The notes under the pieces are model-generated. The model was not told the DNA's origin. It made no database searches and saw only the letters and a list, made by a program, of their open reading frames with translations. 5,228 nt of DNA, from NCBI GenBank assembly GCA_002377245.1, contig DFPL01000176.1:4277-9504 (forward strand), written 5' to 3'. Position 1 is the stretch's first letter; each line of letters begins with the position of its first letter. The stretch is from Enterobacteriaceae bacterium UBA3516 (GTDB taxonomy: Bacteria; Pseudomonadota; Gammaproteobacteria; Enterobacterales; Enterobacteriaceae). Positions 1-5,228 of the stretch are shown piece after piece. The translations under genes and the position numbers were made by a program.

Positions 1-675
1 GAAACCCTGCTGGCCGGCGCCGTGGCAGGCGTCAGCCGCGTGCGCAACCCTATTCTGGCCGCACGTCTGGTGATGGAGCGCAGCCCCCACGTACTGCTTG
101 TGGGTGAAGGCGCTGAGAAATTTGTTTTTGCCGAAGGCATGGCGCCGGTGTCGCCAGAGATTTTCTCGACGCAGGAACGTTATCAGCAACTGCTGGACGC
201 CAGGGCGAGCGGTGAAATGCACCTCGACCATGGAAATGCGCCGCTGGACGAAAGCAAAAAGTTTGGCACCGTTGGCGCCGTCGCCCTTGATAAACAAGGC
301 AACCTGGCGGCGGCGACTTCCACCGGCGGGATGACCAATAAGTTACCCGGCCGCGTCGGCGACAGCCCCTTGCCCGGCGCGGGCTGCTATGCCAATAACG
401 CCAGCGTGGCCGTTTCCTGTACCGGTACCGGAGAGGTCTTTATACGTACGCTTGCCGCTTACGACATTGCGGCCCTGATGGATTATGGTGGTCTGAGCCT
501 GCATGAAGCTTGCGAGGCGGTGGTGATGGAAAAACTTCCGGCACTGGGCGGCAGCGGTGGCCTGATTGCGGTTGACCGCGAAGGCAACGTGGCGCTGCCC
601 TTTAACAGCGAAGGCATGTACCGGGCCTGGGGTTACGCAGGCGATGCGCCGAGCGTCGGGATTTATCGTGAATAA
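1..675 (+). CDS. iaaA: Isoaspartyl peptidase / beta-aspartyl-peptidase (partial, 5' end outside window)
   Basis: Cytoplasmic N-terminal nucleophile hydrolase that cleaves beta-aspartyl (isoaspartyl) dipeptides and, weakly, L-asparagine. The frame is open from base 1 and gives 224 residues. By alignment from memory with 321-residue E. coli IaaA, the first codon matches about residue 90, so the start lies roughly 270 bases upstream; the GTG at 22 is internal. The autocleavage site is the Gly-Thr pair at 265-270 in the motif FGTVGAVALD. The Thr (codon 268-270, E. coli Thr179) becomes the N-terminal nucleophile of the beta subunit. Substrate-binding residues known from the family are present: Arg in PGRVGDSP (E. 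coli Arg207), its nearby Asp (Asp210), and Thr-Gly in SCTGTGE (Thr230-Gly231). The protein should therefore be active. It ends at GIYRE, about 8 residues shorter than E. coli IaaA, and its stop codon touches the gsiA ribosome binding site. It is the first gene of the iaaA-gsiABCD operon in E. coli order. Confidence 0.96.
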   Translation, partial: ETLLAGAVAGVSRVRNPILAARLVMERSPHVLLVGEGAEKFVFAEGMAPVSPEIFSTQERYQQLLDARASGEMHLDHGNAPLDESKKFGTVGAVALDKQGNLAAATSTGGMTNKLPGRVGDSPLPGAGCYANNASVAVSCTGTGEVFIRTLAAYDIAALMDYGGLSLHEACEAVVMEKLPALGGSGGLIAVDREGNVALPFNSEGMYRAWGYAGDAPSVGIYRE

Positions 676-681
676 GGGGAG
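674..681 (+). promoter_or_regulatory. gsiA ribosome binding site
   Basis: The purine run AAGGGGAG ends 4 bases before the ATG at 686 and fits a Shine-Dalgarno sequence. Its first two bases are the last two of the iaaA TAA stop, so ribosomes ending on iaaA stop on top of the gsiA initiation site. Translational coupling is a reasonable inference. The site supports the ATG at 686 over upstream in-frame starts. Confidence 0.75.
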
Positions 682-685
682 CACT

Positions 686-2557
686 ATGTCGCAAGGATTC
701 GAAGCTGACGGGCAGGATGTACTGGACGTCAGCAATCTGAATATTGCTTTTCACCATGAAAAGCAACGTACCCAAGCGGTGCGCGATCTCTCTTTTACCC
801 TCAAGCGGGGCGAGACGCTGGCGATTGTGGGTGAGTCGGGTTCCGGCAAATCCGTTACCGCTATGTCGCTGCTCCGTCTGCTGGAGCAGTCCGGCGGCGA
901 CGTGCAGTGCGATCATATGCTGTTGACCCGGCGCAACGGCGAGCGGGTCGATCTCGCTACCCTGAGTCGCTCTCGCCTGCACGGGGTCCGTGGGGCCGAT
1001 ATCGCGATGATTTTCCAGGAGCCCATGACCTCCCTGAACCCGGTGTTCCCGGTAGGTGAGCAAATCGCTGAGTCGATACGTTTGCATCAGGGATTGAATA
1101 AAGAAGCGGCATTGGTAGAAGCCCGACGCATGCTTGACCTGGTCCGTATTCCCGAGTCGCAAGCTATCCTCTCCCGCTTTCCACACCAGCTTTCAGGCGG
1201 CATGCGCCAGCGTGTGATGATCGCGATGGCGCTCTCCTGTCGTCCGGCGGTGTTGATAGCCGACGAACCCACGACCGCGCTGGATGTTACCATCCAGGCA
1301 CAAATTCTCCAGCTCATCAGCGTGCTGCAAAAAGAGATGGCGATGGGGGTGATTTTTATCACTCACGATATGGGGGTCGTGGCGGATATCGCCGATCGCG
1401 TGCTGGTGATGTATCAGGGCGAGGCGGTGGAAACCGGCACCGTAGAACAGATTTTCAAAGCGCCGCAGCATCCCTATACCCAGGCGTTGCTGGCGGCCGT
1501 TCCACGCCTGGGGGCGATGAACGGTAGCGATCTACCGCGTCGCTTTCCTCTGATGTCACCCCAGCAGCCGGCGGTGCAGGAGGAAGAGACAGAGCAGGAC
1601 ACGGTGGTGCCCGGTGAACCCATTTTACAGGTGCGGGATCTGGTGGCACGTTTCCCGATTCGCACGGGCATTCTTAACCGCGTGACCCGCGAAGTGCATG
1701 CGGTGGAAGGGGTGAGCTTTGATTTGTGGCCAGGGGAGACCCTGTCGCTGGTGGGGGAGTCCGGCAGCGGCAAATCCACTACCGGGCGGGCGCTGCTGCG
1801 CCTGGTGGAGAGTCAGAGCGGGCAGATAACCTTCAAAGGCGAGCGTATTGATACGCTGCCAGCCAACAAATTGCAGCCGCTGCGCCGGGATATACAATTT
1901 ATTTTCCAGGATCCCTATGCGTCTCTCGATCCCCGCCAGACGGTAGGGTATTCGATCATGGAGCCGCTGCGAGTGCATGGGATCATGGGTGAAGAAGAGG
2001 CCCAGCGCCGCGTGCTGTGGCTGCTGGAGCGGGTCGGATTAAAACCGGAACATGCATGGCGCTATCCCCACGAGTTCTCCGGCGGGCAGCGCCAGCGCAT
2101 TTGTATTGCCAGAGCGCTGGCACTCAATCCACGGGTGGTGGTGGCCGATGAGTCGGTCTCGGCGCTGGATGTCTCCATTCGCGCGCAGATAATCAACCTG
2201 CTTTTGGATCTGCAACGTGAGATGGGCATCGCCTTCTTGTTTATTTCCCATGATATGGCGGTGGTCGAACGCATCAGTCACCGGGTGGCGGTGATGTATC
2301 TCGGGCAGATTGTGGAAATTGGCCCTCGCCGTTCGGTGTTTGAAAACCCCCAGCACCCTTACACGCGAAAACTGATGGCCGCGGTGCCGGTGGCGGATCC
2401 GTCGCATCATCGTGCGCAGCGTGTCCTGCTATCGGACGAACTGCCCAGCAATATTCATAAGCGCGGCGACACCGTCGAACGCGTGCAGTTATACCACGTT
2501 AGCCCCGGGCACGCAGTCGCACGCACGACACCCGGTAATACTCAATCCCGTTTTTGA
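686..2557 (+). CDS. gsiA: Glutathione ABC importer, fused double ATP-binding subunit GsiA
   Basis: Cytoplasmic ATPase that powers glutathione import through GsiC/GsiD. It is 623 residues, the same as E. coli GsiA, when started at the ATG after the good ribosome binding site. Two complete nucleotide-binding domains lie in tandem, where Opp/Dpp systems usually use two separate proteins. NBD1: Walker A GESGSGKS 49-56, Q-loop Gln111, signature LSGGM 169-173, Walker B Asp193-Glu194, switch His227, and the HPY motif of the oligopeptide/dipeptide ATPase C-terminal domain at 262-264. NBD2: Walker A GESGSGKS 357-364, Q-loop Gln408, signature FSGGQ 464-468, Walker B Asp488-Glu489, His522, HPY 557-559. 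All catalytic residues are intact in both halves, so both sites should hydrolyse ATP. The linker, about 275-312, is acidic (EEETEQD) and differs from E. coli. Only three cysteines are present (75, 185, 473), none in the tail. The stop lies 32 bases before gsiB. Confidence 0.97.
   Translation: MSQGFEADGQDVLDVSNLNIAFHHEKQRTQAVRDLSFTLKRGETLAIVGESGSGKSVTAMSLLRLLEQSGGDVQCDHMLLTRRNGERVDLATLSRSRLHGVRGADIAMIFQEPMTSLNPVFPVGEQIAESIRLHQGLNKEAALVEARRMLDLVRIPESQAILSRFPHQLSGGMRQRVMIAMALSCRPAVLIADEPTTALDVTIQAQILQLISVLQKEMAMGVIFITHDMGVVADIADRVLVMYQGEAVETGTVEQIFKAPQHPYTQALLAAVPRLGAMNGSDLPRRFPLMSPQQPAVQEEETEQDTVVPGEPILQVRDLVARFPIRTGILNRVTREVHAVEGVSFDLWPGETLSLVGESGSGKSTTGRALLRLVESQSGQITFKGERIDTLPANKLQPLRRDIQFIFQDPYASLDPRQTVGYSIMEPLRVHGIMGEEEAQRRVLWLLERVGLKPEHAWRYPHEFSGGQRQRICIARALALNPRVVVADESVSALDVSIRAQIINLLLDLQREMGIAFLFISHDMAVVERISHRVAVMYLGQIVEIGPRRSVFENPQHPYTRKLMAAVPVADPSHHRAQRVLLSDELPSNIHKRGDTVERVQLYHVSPGHAVARTTPGNTQSRF
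1747..1754 (+). other. Chi-like octamer GCTGGTGG inside gsiA
   Basis: An exact match to the E. coli RecBCD recombination hotspot octamer, read on the + strand. It spans codons for Leu-Val just before the second Walker A. Function in this organism is assumed from E. coli, and the sequence also arises easily from common Leu-Val codons. Confidence 0.4.
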
Positions 2558-2578
2558 CAGTTCCAGGCAGGGACACTC

Positions 2579-2584
2579 AGGAGA
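2579..2584 (+). promoter_or_regulatory. gsiB ribosome binding site
   Basis: AGGAGA ends 5 bases before the ATG at 2590, close to the ideal Shine-Dalgarno sequence and the strongest in the window. It decides the start: the upstream in-frame TTG at 2554, overlapping the gsiA stop, has no such site and would add 12 residues ahead of the signal peptide. A strong site fits the need for more binding protein than membrane subunits. Confidence 0.85.
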
Positions 2585-2589
2585 GCAAG

Positions 2590-4128
2590 ATGACGCAATT
2601 TGTATCACGTAAATGGCAGGTTGGGGTGGCGATTGCCGCCGCACTCGCCGCTGCGCCGGCACTGGCTGCCAAAGATGTTGTGGTCGCCGTGGCCTCGAAC
2701 TTCACCACCCTGGACCCTTACGACGCCAACGACACCCTGTCACAGGCGGTGGCGAAGTCCTTCTATCAGGGGCTGTTTGGCCTTGATAAAGACATGAAGT
2801 TGCAGAATGTGCTGGCAGAAAGCTACACCGTTTCCGACGACGGTCTGGTCTACACCATCAAACTGCGTCAGGGAGTGAAGTTCCAGGATGGCACCGATTT
2901 TAATGCGGAGGCCGTTAAAGCCAACCTCGATCGTGCCAGCAACGCCGACAATAAACTCAAGCGCTATAACCTCTACAAAAACATTGCCAAAACCGACGCT
3001 GTCGACGCCACAACGGTGAAAGTCACCCTTAAAGAGCCGTTCTCGGCGTTTATTAATATTCTTGCCCATCCGGCGACCGCCATGATCTCGCCAAAAGCGC
3101 TGGCGCAATATGGCAAAGAGATTGGCTTCCATCCGGTGGGGACAGGGCCGTACAGCCTGGAAACCTGGAACCAGACCGATTTCGTCAAAGTGAAGAAGAA
3201 CCCGGACTACTGGCAGAAAGGGTTGCCAAAACTGGACTCCATCACCTGGCGACCAGTGGTCGACAACAACACCCGCGCAGCCATGCTGCAAACGGGTGAA
3301 GCGCAGTTTGCCTTCCCGATCCCTTACGAGCAGGCAGCTTTGCTGGAGAAAAACAGCAAACTTGAACTGGTGGCCAGCCCGTCCATCATGCAGCGCTACA
3401 TCAGCCTGAACGTGACGCAAAAACCGTTTGATAACCCGAAGGTCCGTGAAGCGATCAACTACGCCATTAACCGCCAGGCGCTAGTGAAAGTGGCGTTCGC
3501 GGGTTATGCCACCCCGGCAACCGGCATCGTGCCGCCTACCCTGGCGTATGCCCAGAGCTATCCGGCCTGGAAATACGATCCCGCAAAAGCGCGCGAGTTG
3601 CTGAAAGAAGCTGGTTTCCCGAACGGGTTCAGCACCACGCTGTGGTCTTCACATAACCACAGTACGGCGCAAAAGGTGCTGCAATTCACTCAGCAACAGC
3701 TGGCACAGGTGGGTATCAAAGCGCAGTTGACGGCGATGGACGCAGGGCAACGTGCTGCCGAAGTGGAAGCCAAAGGGCAGAAAGAGAGCGGCGTGAGAAT
3801 GTTCTACACCGGCTGGTCGGCATCGACCGGTGAAGCTGACTGGGCGCTGTCGCCGCTGTTCGCCTCCCAGAACTGGCCGCCTACCTTGTTCAATACCGCC
3901 TTCTACAGCAATCCGCAGGTGGATAAAGATTTGGTGGATGCGCTAAAAACCACAAATAGCGAAGAAAAAGCCCGCCTGTACAAAGACGCTCAGGATACTA
4001 TCTGGAAAGAGTCTCCGTGGGTGCCTTTGGTTGTCGAAAAACTGGTTTCTGCGCACAACAAGAACCTGACCGGGTTCTACATTATGCCGGATACCGGTTT
4101 TAGTTTTGACAACGCCGACCTGAAATAA
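2590..4128 (+). CDS. gsiB: Periplasmic glutathione-binding protein GsiB
   Basis: Solute-binding protein that captures glutathione in the periplasm and delivers it to GsiC/GsiD. It belongs to the family 5 extracellular solute-binding proteins (Opp/Dpp/Nik type). Length is 512 residues, as in E. coli. The signal peptide has basic residues Arg7-Lys8, a hydrophobic alanine-rich core (about 11-22), and a likely cleavage after ALA 24-26, giving a mature chain starting AKDVVVAV. There is no lipobox cysteine, so the protein is soluble. The family signature region is at about 76-115 (AESYTVSDDG through FQDGTDFNAEAVKANLDR). The segments around 350-376 (HNHSTAQKVLQF) and 400-440 (RMFYTGWSASTGEADWALSP) are nearly identical to E. 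coli GsiB as remembered and are the best discriminators from other peptide-binding proteins. The signal peptide has diverged freely. The whole precursor contains no cysteine, and the mature part has about seven methionines. Confidence 0.96.
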   Translation: MTQFVSRKWQVGVAIAAALAAAPALAAKDVVVAVASNFTTLDPYDANDTLSQAVAKSFYQGLFGLDKDMKLQNVLAESYTVSDDGLVYTIKLRQGVKFQDGTDFNAEAVKANLDRASNADNKLKRYNLYKNIAKTDAVDATTVKVTLKEPFSAFINILAHPATAMISPKALAQYGKEIGFHPVGTGPYSLETWNQTDFVKVKKNPDYWQKGLPKLDSITWRPVVDNNTRAAMLQTGEAQFAFPIPYEQAALLEKNSKLELVASPSIMQRYISLNVTQKPFDNPKVREAINYAINRQALVKVAFAGYATPATGIVPPTLAYAQSYPAWKYDPAKARELLKEAGFPNGFSTTLWSSHNHSTAQKVLQFTQQQLAQVGIKAQLTAMDAGQRAAEVEAKGQKESGVRMFYTGWSASTGEADWALSPLFASQNWPPTLFNTAFYSNPQVDKDLVDALKTTNSEEKARLYKDAQDTIWKESPWVPLVVEKLVSAHNKNLTGFYIMPDTGFSFDNADLK

Positions 4129-4139
4129 AGAAACTCATG

Positions 4140-4162
4140 CCCGCCGCCAGCGTGGCGGTGGG
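4140..4162 (+). repeat. Strong hairpin in the gsiB-gsiC gap
   Basis: Arms CCCGCCGCCA (4140-4149) and TGGCGGTGGG (4153-4162) pair over 10 positions around a 3-base loop GCG, with one G-U pair. No T tract follows, so this is not a typical intrinsic terminator. In binding-protein operons such as malE-malF, a hairpin at this place protects the upstream mRNA from 3' exonucleases, leaving more binding-protein message than permease message. The same role here is an inference. It does not match the E. coli REP consensus as I remember it. Confidence 0.7.
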
Positions 4163-4170
4163 GTGAGGGA
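4163..4170 (+). promoter_or_regulatory. gsiC ribosome binding site
   Basis: GTGAGGGA precedes the ATG at 4179, with the GAGG core ending 10 bases upstream. This is a moderate match with slightly long spacing. The site begins directly after the right arm of the hairpin at 4140-4162, so the folded structure would sit against the ribosome footprint and may lower gsiC translation relative to gsiB. Confidence 0.6.
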
Positions 4171-4178
4171 AAAAAGAC

Positions 4179-5099
4179 ATGCTGAATTATGTTTTAAAAC
4201 GCCTGCTGGGGCTTATCCCGACGCTACTGATTGTGGCGGTGCTGGTGTTTTTATTTGTCCATCTGTTACCCGGCGATCCGGCGCGGCTGATTGCCGGACC
4301 GGAGGCTGACCAGCAGGTGGTGAACCTGGTGCGTCAACAGCTGGGGCTGGATCAACCCCTGTATGTCCAATTCTGGCACTACATTACCCACGTTCTGCAA
4401 GGCGATTTTGGCACATCGATGGCGTCGCGCCGCCCGGTGGTTGATGAAATTGCCAGCCGTTTTTTCCCGACCTTCTGGCTCACTATCGCCAGTATGACCT
4501 GGGCGATGCTCTTCGGGCTGATTGCCGGTATTGCCGCCGCGGTATGGCGTAATCGCTGGCCAGACAGGCTGGGTATGGCGCTCGCCGTCACCGGGATCTC
4601 TTTTCCGGCCTTTGCGCTGGGCATGCTGCTGATGCAGGTCTTTTCCGTTGAACTGGGCTGGTTGCCTACGGTCGGCGCCGACACGTGGCAGCACTATATC
4701 TTGCCGTCGATGACCCTGGGCGCTGCCGTCGCAGCGGTGATGGCGCGATTTACCCGTGCTTCGTTTGTTGAGGTCCTCAATGAAGACTACATGCGCACCG
4801 CCCGTGCCAAAGGGGTAAGTGAACGCTGGGTCGTTCTGAAGCACGGTTTGCGTAATGCGCTCATTCCGGTCATTACCATGATGGGGCTGCAGTTTGGTTT
4901 CTTACTGGGCGGATCGATTGTGGTCGAGAAAGTGTTCAACTGGCCGGGGCTTGGCCGCCTGCTGGTGGATTCTGTTGAGATGCGCGATTATCCGGTGATT
5001 CAGGCGGAGGTGCTGCTCTTCTCGCTGGAATTTATTCTTATCAATTTAGTGGTGGATGTGCTGTATGCCGCCATTAACCCCGCTATCAGGTACAAGTAA
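4179..5099 (+). CDS. gsiC: Glutathione ABC importer permease GsiC
   Basis: Inner-membrane subunit that forms the glutathione translocation path with GsiD. It is 306 residues, the same as E. coli GsiC, and very similar along its whole length. It follows the DppB/OppB plan: a cytoplasmic start MLNYVLKRLL, a first membrane segment at about 9-30 ending in the family motif LLPGDPA, and a periplasmic region about 31-95. Further hydrophobic segments lie near 97-123, 131-156, 171-190, 229-250 and 274-298. The EAA-type coupling loop that contacts the ATPase is at about 203-230 (DYMRTARAKG, then LRNALIP). The conserved WPGLGRLLVDSV stretch (255-266) and the tail INPAIRYK are intact. No cysteine is present, and there are 13 methionines. 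The stop is separated from gsiD by one base, a sign of coupled translation and balanced production of the two permeases. Confidence 0.97.
   Translation: MLNYVLKRLLGLIPTLLIVAVLVFLFVHLLPGDPARLIAGPEADQQVVNLVRQQLGLDQPLYVQFWHYITHVLQGDFGTSMASRRPVVDEIASRFFPTFWLTIASMTWAMLFGLIAGIAAAVWRNRWPDRLGMALAVTGISFPAFALGMLLMQVFSVELGWLPTVGADTWQHYILPSMTLGAAVAAVMARFTRASFVEVLNEDYMRTARAKGVSERWVVLKHGLRNALIPVITMMGLQFGFLLGGSIVVEKVFNWPGLGRLLVDSVEMRDYPVIQAEVLLFSLEFILINLVVDVLYAAINPAIRYK
4961..4968 (+). other. Chi-like octamer GCTGGTGG inside gsiC
   Basis: A second exact match to the E. coli Chi octamer, in the same orientation as the one in gsiA. Two matches in about 5 kb is near the density I recall for E. coli, so this is unremarkable. 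The role here is assumed by analogy. Confidence 0.4.
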
Positions 5100-5100
5100 G

Positions 5101-5228
5101 ATGCGACTGTTAAACTGGCGTCGGCAGGCCATGTTAAAGGCCATGCCGGGACTTAAACCGGATCAGATCCGCACTCCGTGGCATGAATTCTGGCGGCGCT
5201 TTCGTAAGCAGCCGGTGGCGATGACCGC
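5101..5228 (+). CDS. gsiD: Glutathione ABC importer permease GsiD (partial, 3' end outside window)
   Basis: Second inner-membrane permease of the importer, of the DppC/OppC type. Only 42 full codons are visible, beginning MRLLNWRRQA and continuing through PDQIRTPWHEFWRRFRK. This is the polar, arginine-rich cytoplasmic N-terminus that precedes the first membrane helix, and it closely matches the start of 303-residue E. coli GsiD as remembered. The window ends at about the point where the first helix should begin, so no transmembrane or EAA-loop features can be judged. The ATG lies one base after the gsiC TAA. The only nearby Shine-Dalgarno-like bases are AGG at 5088-5090, inside gsiC, so initiation probably depends on ribosomes finishing gsiC. 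Identification rests on both similarity and operon position. Confidence 0.93.
   Translation, partial: MRLLNWRRQAMLKAMPGLKPDQIRTPWHEFWRRFRKQPVAMT

Noticed and set aside
22..24. GTG as the start of iaaA
   Set aside because: The frame is open to base 1 and the residues before it align with the internal part of IaaA. The true start is upstream of the window.
566..685. Upstream TTG start extending gsiA by 40 codons into iaaA
   Set aside because: The ATG at 686 has a clear ribosome binding site, gives the exact 623-residue E. coli length, and the extension would overlap iaaA with no family similarity.
2500..2557. Possible intrinsic terminator at the end of gsiA, because of TTTTT at 2551-2555
   Set aside because: No stable stem directly precedes the T run, and the run lies within the last gsiA codons of a continuing operon.
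2554..2582. TTGACA at the end of gsiA as a possible -35 element for a gsiB promoter
   Set aside because: No acceptable -10 hexamer lies 16-19 bases downstream (TCAGGA or similar), so the match is probably chance.
2554..2589. TTG start 12 codons upstream for gsiB
   Set aside because: The ATG at 2590 follows AGGAGA, gives the family length of 512 residues and puts the signal peptide at the N-terminus.
2412..2612. A 66-codon + strand frame spanning the gsiA-gsiB junction
   Set aside because: It overlaps the conserved end of GsiA and start of GsiB in another frame, with no ribosome binding site or recognisable product.
2740..3420. A 226-codon open frame on the minus strand across gsiB, with similar long minus-strand frames across iaaA, gsiA and gsiC
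   Set aside because: These lie opposite well-conserved genes, their translations resemble no family I recognise, and no ribosome binding site or promoter stands out. They are expected by-products of GC-rich codon use on the coding strand.

Overview
The window carries the isoaspartyl-peptidase/glutathione-importer locus of an enteric bacterium. It holds, all on the + strand, the 3' part of iaaA, complete gsiA, gsiB and gsiC, and the first 42 codons of gsiD. Compared from memory with the Escherichia coli K-12 proteins (formerly ybiK and yliABCD), the products have the same lengths where complete (GsiA 623, GsiB 512, GsiC 306 residues) and long near-identical stretches. The gene order is also that of E. 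coli. G+C looks to be in the high fifties by eye, and many positions differ from E. coli. That suggests a higher-GC member of the Enterobacteriaceae, such as the Enterobacter, Klebsiella or Kosakonia group. The genus cannot be fixed from this stretch.

Layout: 1-675 is the end of iaaA, including its autocleavage site and catalytic threonine. 686-2557 is gsiA, a double ATPase. 2590-4128 is gsiB, the periplasmic binding protein. 4129-4178 is a 50-base gap with a strong hairpin just before the gsiC ribosome binding site. 4179-5099 is gsiC, the first permease. 5101-5228 is the start of gsiD, the second permease. Gaps between genes are 10, 32, 50 and 1 bases, and no terminator is evident, so this reads as one operon. 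Its promoter lies upstream of the window.

How the parts work together: GsiB captures glutathione in the periplasm, the GsiC/GsiD pair forms the channel through the inner membrane, and GsiA drives import with ATP. IaaA is an N-terminal nucleophile hydrolase that splits beta-aspartyl (isoaspartyl) dipeptides in the cytoplasm. Its co-transcription with a transporter for an isopeptide-bonded tripeptide suggests a shared role in scavenging unusual peptides for sulfur, nitrogen or carbon. In E. coli the operon has been reported as CysB-linked, but no regulatory region is present here to test that.

I found no undescribed system. The points most worth a second look are the complete absence of cysteine in GsiB and GsiC although their substrate is a thiol, the loss in GsiA of the cysteine-rich tail typical of Opp/Dpp ATPases, the gsiB-gsiC hairpin, and an IaaA C-terminus that stops inside the gsiA ribosome binding site.
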